Shown piece by piece: positions 27,695 to 38,126 of a DNA stretch of 64,000 bases. Under the pieces are notes generated by a model. It saw nothing but the letters and a program-made list of their open reading frames with translations, was not told where the DNA came from and did no database searches. Made by a program: the position numbers and the translations under genes. Source of the DNA: Cyanidium caldarium (taxonomy: Eukaryota; Rhodophyta; Bangiophyceae; Cyanidiales; Cyanidiaceae); the NCBI GenBank assembly GCA_026184775.1, contig JANCYW010000001.1, positions 558,001 to 622,000 of the forward strand, in the 5' to 3' direction. Every line of letters begins with the position of its first letter. Position 1 is the first letter of the stretch.

Positions 27695-28227
27695 GCTCTC
27701 GTCAAACGTTGCGGTTCACCGACATCTACTACGATGCGGCGCACACGTGGACGCTCACCAGCAGTAACCGCTGGTTGCGACAGCGGCAGGGCGTTTGGGA
27801 GCTGAAAGTGCCAATAACGGGCGCGAGCCAACGCCGACTCGATGCGTACCGCGAGTTGGTGTTCGAGGCCGATATCCGGGCCGAGCTGGGCTGGGCGCCG
27901 GCCGAAGCGCTGGCCGCCGGGCGCATCGCGGCATTTGCGCACATCGAGACCGAGCGCGTGTCCATCATGGGCGAACACGCGGGACGGCGCGTTCGCATCG
28001 ATCTGGATAGGGCCGACTACGGTTACACCGTGGGGGAAATCGAGACGCTCGCGCACGATGAAGACGACGTGGCCGCTGCCGAACGAGACGTCCTGGCTCT
28101 GGCGGTGGCTGCCGGCCTGCAGGCGCAAGAGTCACCGCGCGGCAAGCTGGCGGAATTTCTCCACCGGCATCGACCGGAGCACTATGCCGCGCTTATGCGT
28201 GCGGGCATATTGCGCAGCAAGCGGTGA
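27442..28227 (+). CDS. CYTH-domain triphosphate tunnel metalloenzyme (thiamine-triphosphatase-like)
   Basis: A 261-residue protein. After an Arg-rich N-terminal stretch of ~48 residues without acidic bias (a possible organelle presequence), the CYTH domain begins at MAGSLEVEKKF, containing the ExExK signature. DIYYDAAHTWTL, LRQRQGVWELKVP, the central basic residues and RVRIDLDRADYGYTVGEIE follow, the last being the tunnel Glu/Asp pattern. CYTH enzymes hydrolyse thiamine triphosphate, tripolyphosphate or make cAMP; the ThTPase-like length and motifs favour a phosphohydrolase. An 11-Ser run from a TCG repeat sits in a loop near the start of the domain. The second ATG at 27586 gives a cytosolic form and may be an alternative start. 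Confidence 0.88.
27661..27693 (+). repeat. (TCG)11 microsatellite coding poly-Ser
   Basis: Eleven uninterrupted TCG codons in the CYTH gene. The pure codon makes it a probable length-variable site. Confidence 0.9.
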
Positions 28228-28483
28228 TGTTGTGATGGAGTGGCCAGGGGTGAGTGTGAAGGGCAAGCGGAGCGATAGGGCACCTGGAGACACGTCCCTC
28301 ATTCGTTCCCTAATTCGTTAGGGATGTCGCGGAGGGAATGGCAGAGGTGTCCGTTTTGACTCCGAATGGATTTCAAAATTTTGGGAGCGCGCTCGGTTTG
28401 CCGCCTCTTGGGGTTCTGCTTGTGCACTCGCGCACGCGCTGATACGGCAACCGCCAAGTGGCCCCGTTTGTACTCCGATTCCT

Positions 28484-30721
28484 ATGCGGTCGATATATCA
28501 AGCGCCAAGCCTGGTGTCCAACACCGCCAAGCAGCCGTCGTCGGCGAATCCGTCGGCGGGGGGTGGTGCGACGGGCGCGAACCGGTTTGGCGCGCGACCG
28601 CAGCCGGCCACCACCACCGATCGCTCGGTGTTCCGCGGACAGACCGGGGCGGGTAACGTGCCACTGAAACCGTTCAACGCGAGCAACATTTCGGCGATCC
28701 GTCCGGCCAAGGCGTCGCGCGATGAGCCGGCCGTTGGTGTGCGCGGTGGTGCGGTGCCTCACACCGAGGCGACTGACCAGGAGAATCTGAAGCCGATGCA
28801 GCGTTGGAAGCTGGCCGTCGAGCGCCACAACGCTAGCATCGGCGTACGCACCGAGAATGAGGAGCCGGCGGCGAGGGAGCGGGAGAGCGCCGACCGTCGC
28901 GTCGAGGCGCCGCCGTCGTTTGCCGAGGCGCGGCGTCGTTTCGGCCAGTTGGCGGGCAATGCGGCAGCGGCGCCCGCCGAGCAGCCCCCTGTGGCGCCTG
29001 TGGTGAACCGCGCGGCGCCACCGCCGTCGTCGCCGCCACCATCGGGAGCAGCAGCAGCAGCAGCAGCCACAAACACCATTGGCGGCGGCAAAGGCGAGGA
29101 GATGTTTCGCCGTCGCTTTCAGGCCACCGAGGGCATCACTAGCACCAGCACCGTGAGCAGCTCCGCCTTGTCCCCGCCACCGCCGCCGCCGCCGCTGCCT
29201 CAGGAGGTGAATCGCCCGGCCTCGTTTCAACGGCTGCAGCCGCCGCCGCAATGGCTACCGCGTGCGGCGCCAGTCGCGCCCACCCAGCCGGTGACAGCAC
29301 CGACGCCGGCAATGCCCGCTCCACCGCCTGCCATCGAGCCCGTCGCTCCGGCGGTTGCCAGTGAAGCGACCACTTCTGTATCGCTGCCACTGTCGGAGCT
29401 GACATCGGCCACGGTTGCGCAGGCGGAGGCCGCGGCGGCAGCACCGGGTAAGGCGCCAGCCGAGCGCAAACGCCATTCGGGCAAGCCGCCTCCGCTACCG
29501 TCCAAGCACCGCGCCAACACCACGCAGAGCAGCTCGGCGCTGACCGACGATGACGATGAGAATGAGGAGGAGGACGAGGAAGACGAGACACTGGATCGCC
29601 ACGGTCAGCGCGCCATGCCCGCCGCCCGCGCGCTGGGCTCCCCGCTGGCACGCACCTCGCGCGGCTACTACGTGCCGGCGGTGCCGCGCACGCCAGCCCA
29701 GGTGGCCGAGATCCGTATGGAGCTGCGCAAGGCGCGTCGTGAGCACCGCATCTTATTGGAGAAGCTGGCCACCATCGAGGAGGAGCGCGAGTTTGTGCGC
29801 TCCGAAAAGGCCAACCTGCAGGTGGAGCGCGAGAGCCTCTACCGCGACCGTGACGAACTCGCCGTCAAAGTGGAGGCGTTGCGCGCGGTGCTGTCTCAGG
29901 GCGGACGGCAGGCGCAGCAGATGTTGCGCCCGGGAACGACGGATGCGGACGAAAGCGTGGATTACCTGCGCGCCCGTTCGGCGGCGGCGGCACTGGGCAT
30001 CACCCCGCCACCCAAGCCGAAGCACTATCGTCGGTACCGTATGAGCACCGGCAGCAAGGCGGTGCGCACCAGTCTGCGGGACTTTGGCCATCGCTTCGGC
30101 CGATGGTGGCGGAATCTGTTCATCGTGGACCGTCGTGCCATGAGCGACGAGGAGGAGGAAGAGGAGGAAGAAGAGGAGGAGGAGGAGATGAGGCGTCCTC
30201 GGCGTGGAGGCAAGCGGGCAATGGGTCGGTCGGCGATATCGCGTCGTGAACCGCATCGCAGCCGTCAGCGCCGTCCATCCGCCGACGGAACGAGTATGAG
30301 CACGGCATCGTCGCGCGCTCGCTCCAGCCGCTCCCACAAAGATTCCAGCGGCGCGGCGGCGGCCAAGCTGGCGCAGCTGGAGTCGCAGTTGCACTCGCTG
30401 GTCGGACGCCTGCAATCGATGGACACGTTGGACGGTGAGAGCGAGAATGACGGCGACGACGATCACTCTCTGGACGGCCCGGTGATACGTCGTGCCCAGC
30501 CGCGCGGTATCAGTCGCCCGATACGCCGCGATGACCAGCGCTCCCGCGATAGCAGGGCCAGCCGCGGATATACCGCTGCCACGGCGGGTGGTGGTGGCGG
30601 TCGGCGGCCAGCGCGTCGAGCGGCGCCCGCTCGCCGACTCCGTCCGGACAGCGACGACGACGAGGAGGAGGAGGAGGAGGACGGATACGACGGTGCGGTG
30701 TTATATCCGGGCGCCGACTGA
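28484..30721 (+). CDS. hypothetical disordered, Pro-rich protein with a central coiled coil
   Basis: A 745-residue protein with no recognised domain. Residues ~1-220 are Ser/Ala/Gly/Pro-rich, with a poly-Pro run (PPPPPPPLP) near 230 and Ala-rich stretches. An acidic block precedes a coiled coil at ~405-485 (AEIRMELRKARREHRILLEKLATIEEEREFV and on). Later parts are strongly charged: a long Glu run near residues 555-567, Arg/Ser-rich segments, and an acidic tail. The plan (Pro-rich plus coiled coil plus charged tail) resembles cytoskeletal or scaffold proteins, but nothing specific can be claimed. Confidence 0.7.
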   Translation: MRSIYQAPSLVSNTAKQPSSANPSAGGGATGANRFGARPQPATTTDRSVFRGQTGAGNVPLKPFNASNISAIRPAKASRDEPAVGVRGGAVPHTEATDQENLKPMQRWKLAVERHNASIGVRTENEEPAARERESADRRVEAPPSFAEARRRFGQLAGNAAAAPAEQPPVAPVVNRAAPPPSSPPPSGAAAAAAATNTIGGGKGEEMFRRRFQATEGITSTSTVSSSALSPPPPPPPLPQEVNRPASFQRLQPPPQWLPRAAPVAPTQPVTAPTPAMPAPPPAIEPVAPAVASEATTSVSLPLSELTSATVAQAEAAAAAPGKAPAERKRHSGKPPPLPSKHRANTTQSSSALTDDDDENEEEDEEDETLDRHGQRAMPAARALGSPLARTSRGYYVPAVPRTPAQVAEIRMELRKARREHRILLEKLATIEEEREFVRSEKANLQVERESLYRDRDELAVKVEALRAVLSQGGRQAQQMLRPGTTDADESVDYLRARSAAAALGITPPPKPKHYRRYRMSTGSKAVRTSLRDFGHRFGRWWRNLFIVDRRAMSDEEEEEEEEEEEEEMRRPRRGGKRAMGRSAISRREPHRSRQRRPSADGTSMSTASSRARSSRSHKDSSGAAAAKLAQLESQLHSLVGRLQSMDTLDGESENDGDDDHSLDGPVIRRAQPRGISRPIRRDDQRSRDSRASRGYTAATAGGGGGRRPARRAAPARRLRPDSDDDEEEEEEDGYDGAVLYPGAD

Positions 30722-30942
30722 CCACATCGGCAGCAGCGGCGGCGGCGGCGCCTCGGAGACGCGACCAAGGGATATCGATGTTAGGCGAGTATCAGCGGGC
30801 GCCAACAGTTACGACAGCGTTAAACTTTATGGAATCATCCCAGGTGCCTTTCGCATATCGCCTGCCTGCCTGCCTGCCTGCTCATTCCACCCCCGATGCG
30901 TATCCGACTGGCGCGCCCTCCTTCCCACACGAGCACACACGT

Positions 30943-32430
30943 TCACATCGCGTTCTGTTTCACGCGCGCCGCCAACGCCGCACCCAGCTCCGCATCACAC
31001 TTGCTCCAGTGCTCCAACCAGAGCGCTTTCAGTTCCGGAGTGACGCGCGGCGAGTTCAACCGCTCCGCCGTGCGCATCACGAAGCGCTCTCGACGTGCCG
31101 GATCCCATGACCGGTACCGCTCGCCGGGTTGCACAAAGTTGGCCTCGTGCGGCACCACTTGCTTCACGCGGTTGCCGGCCAGGTCGTCGCGCGGTTTGGG
31201 GAACGACTTGGACGGCGCGTCCGGTACCACATCCACGCGGCTCGGATAGTAGTTCACTTCGCCCTCGCGGTGCATCCAGTTCTGCTGGCCGTCGTAGTGG
31301 TTGTTGTGGTGCGGGTTCTTGGGCGCGTTGATCGGCAGCTGCAAGTAGTTGGCGCCGATACGGTACCGCTGCGTGTCCACATAGCTGAACAGACGCCCCT
31401 GCAGCATCTTATCGTCGGTGTAGTAGATGCCGGGCACGATCAGCGCCGGAGAGAAGGCGATCTGCTCGTTCTCCAGAAACTGGTTGTCGCAGTTGCGGTT
31501 CAGCACCATGCGGCCGACCGGGCGCATCGGAAAGTCCTTCTCGGGCCACTCCTTGGTGTCGTCCAGCACGTCGCCCCACGGGAAATGATCCGGAGCGGTG
31601 GCCTCGTCCATGGTCTGGATGTAGAGCGTCCACTCCGGGTAGTCGCCGCGGTCGATGGCGTCGATGAGGTCATGGGTGGCGTGCGAAAAGTTATTTCCAC
31701 CGATCATAACCGCCTCGTCGTCCAGCAAGTTTTCGATGCCGCACGTCGGGCGCCAGTGGAACTTGACATAGGTCGACTTGCCGTCGCGCGTCAACAGTCG
31801 GAACGTGTGCACGCCGCTGCCGCGCATGTGGCGGTAGTCGCGCGGGATGCCCTCGTCGTCGTCCAAAAACGTGAGCATATTCAGACTCTCCGGGTGATGG
31901 CTCAAAAAGTCCAGAATGCGCCAGCTCTCCTGCCTCTCGGTGCGCGGGTTCGGTTTGAAAGCGTGAATGAGGTCGGGGAACTTGATGGCATCGCGGATGA
32001 AGAACACCGGAAAGTTGTTGCCCACCAGATCCCAGATGCCCTCGCGCGTGTAAAACTTGACGGCGAAACCGCGTGGGTCCCGCAACGTCTCCGGCGAGTG
32101 GCGGGAGTGAATGACGGTGGAGAAGCGCACTGCCACCGGGGTGCGACGGCCGACTTCACCGAACACGTCCGCACACGTCAGGTTGGTGATGTCGTGCGTC
32201 ACCTCAAAATAACCCTTGGCCACCACGCCACGCGCGTGCACCACCCGCTCCGGCTGCCGCTCACGGTCAAAATTGGCCAGCTTCTCCAGCAAATGGTAGT
32301 CCTCGAGCAGCACCGGTCCGCGCGGGCCCAGCGTCAGCGACGAGGTGTTGTCGGTGACCGGCGTACCGGCGTTGGTCGTCATCACCTTCGCGTTGAACGC
32401 GTCGCGCGGCGTGTACTTGACCGGGTCCAT
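30943..32430 (-). CDS. CAT: catalase, clade 1-3 small-subunit type
   Basis: A 495-residue haem catalase that decomposes H2O2. The catalytic His is H65 (RVVHARG), the Asn lies in [12 protein letters not shown], and the proximal haem ligand is Y350 ([14 protein letters not shown]), with the family signature R-L-F-S-Y-x-D. The NADPH-region length and the short C-terminus match the ~500-residue type. The tail ends ...RVKQNAM, with no SKL-type peroxisome signal, so location is uncertain. The ATG at 32430 ([12 protein letters not shown]) is chosen; upstream TTG codons are not supported. It is head to head with the plastid aldolase gene, 517 bases apart. Confidence 0.96.
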   Translation of the reverse strand: MDPVKYTPRDAFNAKVMTTNAGTPVTDNTSSLTLGPRGPVLLEDYHLLEKLANFDRERQPERVVHARGVVAKGYFEVTHDITNLTCADVFGEVGRRTPVAVRFSTVIHSRHSPETLRDPRGFAVKFYTREGIWDLVGNNFPVFFIRDAIKFPDLIHAFKPNPRTERQESWRILDFLSHHPESLNMLTFLDDDEGIPRDYRHMRGSGVHTFRLLTRDGKSTYVKFHWRPTCGIENLLDDEAVMIGGNNFSHATHDLIDAIDRGDYPEWTLYIQTMDEATAPDHFPWGDVLDDTKEWPEKDFPMRPVGRMVLNRNCDNQFLENEQIAFSPALIVPGIYYTDDKMLQGRLFSYVDTQRYRIGANYLQLPINAPKNPHHNNHYDGQQNWMHREGEVNYYPSRVDVVPDAPSKSFPKPRDDLAGNRVKQVVPHEANFVQPGERYRSWDPARRERFVMRTAERLNSPRVTPELKALWLEHWSKCDAELGAALAARVKQNAM

Positions 32431-32947
32431 GACGAACGTGGTGAATGGAACAGGTAGAGACACCAATCGTCCCGGTGAAAGCTATGTGTGGCGGCTTTTC
32501 GCACGAGTCGCCGTGAACGAGATAGCGGTGCGAGAAAATGTGCGCGACGACTCGGAGACGAGACGACGACGTGAAACTCGTTTCGTCACGCCCGTGACGC
32601 ATCTCCGCAGCGGGCGCCGCGCGGCTCGCCGCCGCCGAAGCTTCCCGACGCCGGATCCCGGAAATCCCTAAAGTGCGTGCTGCCGACCCCCCGATTGCAG
32701 CGCTGGCAATCGATCAATTCGTGCAAGGGACGCACGGTGCGGTGCCCGTGAACAATTTGTGGTGCGCGACGGCTCTTGCGCGCTGCGGTTGCGTGACACG
32801 AGCACCGGCGTCGGCGACGGGCGCAGGAGCGCACGTTGGGCAGGAGCGTTGCCGCTGTCATAGCGTGCGTGTGCGCTCTGCCGTCGAGTGTGCCTGTGAA
32901 CCGAGTGTCTGAGCGGTGTTCAGTGAATTGTTTGACCAGCGAAAAGA
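32431..32947. promoter_or_regulatory. bidirectional region between the catalase and plastid aldolase genes
   Basis: 517 bases between the divergent starts. It contains the CGTCACG inverted repeat at 32584-32599, about 154 bases before the catalase ATG. Co-regulation by light or redox would fit both products, but that is inference. Confidence 0.4.
32584..32599. promoter_or_regulatory. CGTCACG-CC-CGTGACG inverted repeat upstream of catalase
   Basis: Seven-base arms with a two-base spacer; each arm contains the TGACG/CGTCA core bound by TGA/CREB-type bZIP factors. Arms and the preceding TTT match the element at 5845-5859, and the distance to the ATG is similar. Confidence 0.45.
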
Positions 32948-34186
32948 ATGCCGATGACTGCGTTTGTAGTGTCGGGAGTGAGCGCGTCGTTCGTGCCCGG
33001 GCGTGGCCAGCGGGTGGCGGCGGCGACGTCGATGCGGTCGCCGTTGCCGCTGCGTCGGCGGGCGGTGGCGGCGCCGCTGCAGTTGCGCATGAGGGACTGG
33101 GGTGTGCGCGCGGGTGGAGTGGAGCGGTTTGCCGACGCGTTGGTGGAGACGGCGAACAAGATCGCCTCGCCGGGCCGGGGCATCCTGGCGGTGGACGAGA
33201 GCACCAAGACGATCGGCAAGCGTCTGGCAGGGATCGGGGTGGAGAACAGCGAGGCCAACCGTCAGGCGTACCGTGAGCTGTTGTTCACGTGTGAGGGCCT
33301 GGGCCAGTTCATCAGCGGCGCCATCCTGTTCGAGGAGACGCTGTATCAGTCGACGCGCGATGGGCGCCAGTTTGTGAACACGCTGAATCAGATCGGCGTC
33401 ATCCCGGGCATCAAGGTGGACAAGGGGCTGGCACCGCTGGGCGGTGCGCTGCCGCACGAGACCTGGTGCACCGGCTTGGACGGGCTGTCGGAGCGCGCTG
33501 CCGCCTACTACCAACAGGGCGCGCGCTTCGCCAAATGGCGTGCGGTGCTGCAGATCGTGCCGGGCGGGCCGTCGCGACAGGCTATCGTGGAGAACTGCTA
33601 CGGCCTGGCGCGGTACGCGCGCACCGTGCAGGACCAGGGTCTGGTGCCGATCATCGAGCCGGAGCTGCTGCTGGACGGCGATCACACCATCGAGCGCTGT
33701 GCTGAGGTGCAGGAGGAGATCTACTCCACCCTGTACCAGATCTGCCAGACGCAGGGTGTGTTCCTGGAGGGCACGCTGCTCAAGCCGGCGATGACGCTGC
33801 CCGGTGCAGACTGCAAGAATCGCGTCTCCCCGGATCGCATCGCCGAGCTGACCGTGCGCACGCTGGAGCGCGGTGTGCCTGCCGCGGTGCCCGGCATTAT
33901 GTTCCTGTCGGGCGGCATGACCGAGGAGGAGGCCACCATCAATCTGAACGCGCTGAACACCCGAAAGCGGAAAGGCCCCTGGGCGCTCTCGTTCTCGTAC
34001 GGTCGCGCGCTGCAGCAGTCGTGCCTGAAGACGTGGATGGGCAAGCCGGAGAATGTGCCAGCGGCGCAACAGGCACTGCTTGCGCGTGCGCGTGCCAACG
34101 GCAAGGCGCAGCAGGGCCAGTACACGCCCGGGTCAGAGCCGACGCTGGATCGGACCGGAACGTTTGAAGCGGGCTACAAGTATTGA
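32948..34186 (+). CDS. FBA: class I fructose-bisphosphate aldolase, plastid
   Basis: A 412-residue aldolase that splits or forms fructose 1,6-bisphosphate in the Calvin cycle and glycolysis. Residues 1-~48 ([20 protein letters not shown]...) are hydroxylated and basic, with no acid, and carry Phe at position 6, the hallmark of red-algal and glaucophyte plastid transit peptides. The core shows [22 protein letters not shown], the Schiff-base Lys K279 ([10 protein letters not shown]), and [11 protein letters not shown]-like residues near the C-terminus, and ends AGYKY, the canonical C-terminal Tyr. Length without the transit part (~360) is the class I norm. Confidence 0.97.
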   Translation: MPMTAFVVSGVSASFVPGRGQRVAAATSMRSPLPLRRRAVAAPLQLRMRDWGVRAGGVERFADALVETANKIASPGRGILAVDESTKTIGKRLAGIGVENSEANRQAYRELLFTCEGLGQFISGAILFEETLYQSTRDGRQFVNTLNQIGVIPGIKVDKGLAPLGGALPHETWCTGLDGLSERAAAYYQQGARFAKWRAVLQIVPGGPSRQAIVENCYGLARYARTVQDQGLVPIIEPELLLDGDHTIERCAEVQEEIYSTLYQICQTQGVFLEGTLLKPAMTLPGADCKNRVSPDRIAELTVRTLERGVPAAVPGIMFLSGGMTEEEATINLNALNTRKRKGPWALSFSYGRALQQSCLKTWMGKPENVPAAQQALLARARANGKAQQGQYTPGSEPTLDRTGTFEAGYKY

Positions 34187-35005
34187 GCGGAAGACGCAGA
34201 GACGGAGGCCAGCAGATGGGCTTGCGGCGGCGGCAGCAGCAGCAGCAGCAGCAACAACAACAAACATGACGATGACGACGACGACCAGAGGGGAGAGGGG
34301 GGCAGTGATGCCAGCGAGTGTGCCGGATGAACGCATTGTGCCAACGACGCGCGGTTGCGAGTGTGGCACTTGCCGAGCGTCGTCTACCGCATCCAAGTGG
34401 TATGCGTCGGCGCGTCGGTCGCCCGGCACGACAGCGCCCACAACTCGCCAGCAGCAGCAACAGCAGCACGCGAAACACCGGCACGCGCGGTATCACCCAT
34501 CGGGGCAGAAGGATAACGAGTGCGGTAAAGTCTTCAAGATGCAGTATACGGCTCCCAGCTCTCTCGCACGTTCAACACGCCGCTGCCCCACTGTCTCCGA
34601 CCCGGGGTGATGTTCCGGGTGCGCCGCATCACGCTCGCCACGCCCCCGGCGGCTGCAGACAGAAGCGCACGCGCGCGCCCGTTTCAATGAGAGACATCGC
34701 GGGAGGCGGCGCGTCGGTGGTGGCGCGTCGCGTTGGGAGGTGAATGAAGTGTCGAGGCGCGGGTGCAGTTGGTGTCAAAGTGCACCTTGGGGAGTGAAGA
34801 GGCATATGTGGGCGTAGGGAGTGCGGGAGTGACGAGGAGGTGGTCTGTACGGCGCGGTGACGAGATGGGTGGGGAAACCGGTCCGGTGCGACCGCGGTCA
34901 GGGCCAGCAGCAGAGACGCAGAGCGTTGTCAGTGGGGCTGGGGCGCTGGGCGAAGACGCGATGAGGAGAAGGCGCTGGGTGACGGGTTGGCAGCACGTCG
35001 CTTTG
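34187..35005. other. intergenic between the aldolase and PPR genes
   Basis: 819 bases between same-strand genes. It begins with a (CAG)n(CAA)n run at 34224-34264 near the aldolase 3' end, and an open frame of the PPR gene extends back to a GTG at 34763. No other gene is supported. Confidence 0.4.
34224..34264 (+). repeat. noncoding (CGG/CAG/CAA)n trinucleotide run
   Basis: GCGGCGG followed by about six CAG and four CAA units, 40-80 bases after the aldolase stop, probably in its 3' UTR. Coding in any frame is not supported. Confidence 0.8.
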
Positions 35006-38000
35006 ATGTTCACACCGCCAGAGCGCCACCTCTGCGCTTACGCAAGTCTGGGCGGACCGGTCCGCGCATCGATTCGTGTCAGGCGTGTGCAGTGCCCAGG
35101 AGAGGGCAGATCAGGTGGGGGCACCTGCACCGCTGCGTCTCTCTACTGGTCAGCCGGTTGGACACGCACCTGGCACGGTGAGGACGGCTGGCGATGGCCT
35201 AGGCGCTGTCGGCGGCAATGCGCCTCCTGCCGCATGCGAGCGGGGGACGCGGCGGATAAGGCCACTCCGCCCATACCGCCCCGTCCTATTCGTCGACAGC
35301 GCCGCGAAGAGGTGGCCGATATAGTCCGCAGTGTCGCGTCCGATCCTTCAGCATCGAGCCTGCCGCCACCTTCAGGTGATGTTGCCGTTCGGGAGCACAC
35401 CCTGTTCCCGCTAGCGCCCAATGACGCTGTCGGCTACCGGCTGGCCGTGCAAGTGTGTTGCTTGATGTCGGAGGTGGGAGCTGCGGCCGAGGCCGCAACG
35501 GCGCTGCGGCAGTTGCTGCGCTTTTGCGCCCACCAACACCACTGGCGACAGATGCTGCCGACGTACTGCGATCAGCTGGCAGTTGTGCGTCGCTTTCTGC
35601 AACAGGTGCGCCACGACAGAGGACGCCAACGGGTGTCGCAGCTGCTCCCGCTCATCCGGCAACTGTTGGCCAGCGCCGACCCGCTGATGGAGCTGTGCGA
35701 ACAGACGGCGCTGCGCCTGTCGGAACAGGTTCACGGCAATGCGGATATGGCGGCGCTGCTGGCGTTTTTGAACGAAGCGTGGGACTTTTTCGCCGCACCA
35801 CCATCGACACCGCCATCCGCGTCGCCCACCGTCATCGCTGTGCCCTTCCCGAGCCCCTCGAGGGCATCCGGCGCCAACGCTCGCTCTTTCCTGCCCACCG
35901 GCTGTGCGCTGCAGATCATCACCAGCCTCAGCCGTCGGGACGCGTCGCTCGCGTGTCACTTTTTAGAGTGGTACCCGCGTGCTGACGGCCAATTGTGCCT
36001 GCGCGTGGCCAATGCCTGTGCGCGAGCGGCGGACCAGGGTGGCGATCCGCTGCCATTGCTGGAGCGCGTGCGGCAGGTGATGCGGGTGCGCGATATTCCC
36101 ATGTCGGCGTACCTGCTGGCCACGTTTGTGAATGGCATTGCGCGTACGGCCTGTGCGCGCGACGCTCGCCGTCGCCCCGCTGATGACGCCGGCCGCGGCC
36201 GCGGATGCACCCGCACTGCGCAACGTTCGGCGGCGTTTGCTGTGCGCTTGGTAGATGCGCTGTTGCTGGAGTTTGGTCTGGCGCCGGGCACTGCGGCGGC
36301 CACGACCAAGGTGACCGAAGATGCGCCGGCTGCCGGCCAGTCGTCTGCCACGCGCTTGCAAGCGGATGCCACGCTGCACAACGCTGTGGTGGACGCGTAT
36401 GTGCGGTGTAACGAGTGGTCGCGCGCTCGCCAATACGTGCAATACCACACCCGCCGCTCGGCCAGAGAAGGCGGAGCGATGCCGCGCCGAGTGAAGGGCA
36501 ACGACGTCGACGATGACGACTTTCCCACCATCGACACCTACAACATCCTCCTGAAGGGCATGGCGGTGCAGACGTGTGCCTCGCCGACGCCGCAAGCCGT
36601 CGCCAGCTTGCAACGCTTCTTCGCCCGACAGATACCCGTGCCCAAGGACGCCATCACCTACAACATCATGCTCAAAGCGTGTGCCGAGCTGGATGATTAC
36701 CGCACCGCGTTTGCCATCCTGGACGAGGCGGTCGCGCGCTTCCCGCAGCCGGTGGCCGCTACGGCCGGCCGCAAAGAGCGCACCGCCGGCAACCTGGGCC
36801 ACGGAGTGGTGTCGGTGCTGAGTGGTCTGGGCAGGCGCAACCAGGTGGACGCGGCGCTACAGTGGCTGCGCGCACACGGCCAACAGCTGTTGGGCGAGGC
36901 ATCGCAGCTGATCGCGTTCTCGGCGCTGGTGGCGGCCTGTTTTCAGCATCACCAGGTGCAGCACGCTTGGAAGCTATTTCGGGAGGCGCTATCGAATGGT
37001 CAGCGTCATGGCCCGGGTCTTCACGACCGGCGCGGCGAGTCGGCGCCTGCGGGGAGCAGCGAAGTGCGCGCTCTGGTCGATTGCGCCGACCCCGAACTGC
37101 TCGACGCGCTCACCGGACTGTACAACGCGATGATCACCGGATTGTGTCGCCATCAGCTGGTGGACGAAGCGCTGGAGCTGCGCGAAGAGATGGTGCGCGA
37201 AGGCGTGCCACGTACGGCCACCACGTATCACGCGCTGATGAACGGGTTGGTGCACAGCAAGCCATCGGCGCCGCGGACGCCGTGGAAGGCCGCGTCGGGA
37301 GCGACGACAGACGGTGGGCGGCGGCGATGGACGCGCGTGGAAGACGCCGAGCACCTGGCCAAACAGCACATGCAGCGGGAGATGCCGCCGACGGCCGTCT
37401 CCTACTCCATCCTCTTGCACGGATACGGGATGGAGCGGGATGTGGCGCAGGTGCGGCGGGTGTTTCGGGAAATGCTACAGTTGCGATTGCGCCCGCAGCT
37501 GGTCACGCTGAACACGCTATTACGCGCGCTGGTGCGGTGCGGCAAGGTGGCGCTGGCCGAACGGGTGTTCGACGAGATATTCGAACGGCGGCCGGAGGCG
37601 CGACCGCCCGGCACGCCCGCATCGCCGGCCCCAAAGTCGTCGCCCTCACCGTGTGCGTGGTTGGCTGTGCGCGGACACCGTTCGAACGCCCTCCCCGCGG
37701 CCATTTTGCGCGCGGTATCCGGTCTGGAACCGGATGCGCATTCGTACAGCATTCTGGTGTCGGCTTTGATGCGCAGCGGACGGCAGGATGCCGCCCTAGC
37801 CCGCTTTGTGGAGATGCGCGCTCGGCGCGTGCGTCCCGACCGCTTCTTCTATCGCATGATGATCGGCATCGCGGTGGAGCAGCGCCGCCTCGATATCGGC
37901 CTGCAGGTGCTGCAGGCGGCCGAGGCGGATGTGCCGGAAGCGTTGCTGCAAGAATGGCGGGCGCGGCTGGATGTGTGGGAGACGCAGGCGCGCGATGCAC

Positions 38001-38095
38001 CGGCTCGTGGCGATGGCCAGCGCTCGGCGGCTGAGGAGATCTTTCGACGACACCGTTGGAATCCGATCGACTCCCGCGCCCGGTGGTTCTTCTGA
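35006..38095 (+). CDS. pentatricopeptide-repeat (PPR) protein, predicted organellar
   Basis: A 1029-residue protein from the ATG at 35006 (MFTPPERHLCAYASL...), whose Arg/Ser/Cys-rich, almost acid-free first ~90 residues fit an organelle transit peptide. The C-terminal half holds several clear 35-residue PPR units: TYNIMLKACAELDDYRTAF, TYHALMNGL, SYSILLHGYGMERDVAQVRRVF, LNTLLRALVRCGKVALAERVFDE, SYSILVSALMRSGRQDAALARF. Such proteins bind organellar RNA and act in processing or translation. The N-terminal half is helical and probably contains degenerate repeats. No DYW, E or SMR domain is seen, so it is P-class. A GTG at 34763 opens the same frame but adds unlikely sequence. Confidence 0.88.
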   Translation: MFTPPERHLCAYASLGGPVRASIRVRRVQCPGEGRSGGGTCTAASLYWSAGWTRTWHGEDGWRWPRRCRRQCASCRMRAGDAADKATPPIPPRPIRRQRREEVADIVRSVASDPSASSLPPPSGDVAVREHTLFPLAPNDAVGYRLAVQVCCLMSEVGAAAEAATALRQLLRFCAHQHHWRQMLPTYCDQLAVVRRFLQQVRHDRGRQRVSQLLPLIRQLLASADPLMELCEQTALRLSEQVHGNADMAALLAFLNEAWDFFAAPPSTPPSASPTVIAVPFPSPSRASGANARSFLPTGCALQIITSLSRRDASLACHFLEWYPRADGQLCLRVANACARAADQGGDPLPLLERVRQVMRVRDIPMSAYLLATFVNGIARTACARDARRRPADDAGRGRGCTRTAQRSAAFAVRLVDALLLEFGLAPGTAAATTKVTEDAPAAGQSSATRLQADATLHNAVVDAYVRCNEWSRARQYVQYHTRRSAREGGAMPRRVKGNDVDDDDFPTIDTYNILLKGMAVQTCASPTPQAVASLQRFFARQIPVPKDAITYNIMLKACAELDDYRTAFAILDEAVARFPQPVAATAGRKERTAGNLGHGVVSVLSGLGRRNQVDAALQWLRAHGQQLLGEASQLIAFSALVAACFQHHQVQHAWKLFREALSNGQRHGPGLHDRRGESAPAGSSEVRALVDCADPELLDALTGLYNAMITGLCRHQLVDEALELREEMVREGVPRTATTYHALMNGLVHSKPSAPRTPWKAASGATTDGGRRRWTRVEDAEHLAKQHMQREMPPTAVSYSILLHGYGMERDVAQVRRVFREMLQLRLRPQLVTLNTLLRALVRCGKVALAERVFDEIFERRPEARPPGTPASPAPKSSPSPCAWLAVRGHRSNALPAAILRAVSGLEPDAHSYSILVSALMRSGRQDAALARFVEMRARRVRPDRFFYRMMIGIAVEQRRLDIGLQVLQAAEADVPEALLQEWRARLDVWETQARDAPARGDGQRSAAEEIFRRHRWNPIDSRARWFF

Positions 38096-38126
38096 GGGAG
38101 AGAGCGCACGATAAAGCGGCGGTGTT

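Noticed and set aside
31129-32457. 442-codon frame antisense to catalase
   Set aside because: The catalase frame is unambiguous; the antisense product is His/Val/Arg-rich with no domain.
34763-35005. GTG-initiated extension of the PPR protein
   Set aside because: Adds ~80 residues with acidic patches that would spoil an organelle presequence; the ATG at 35006 gives a good one.
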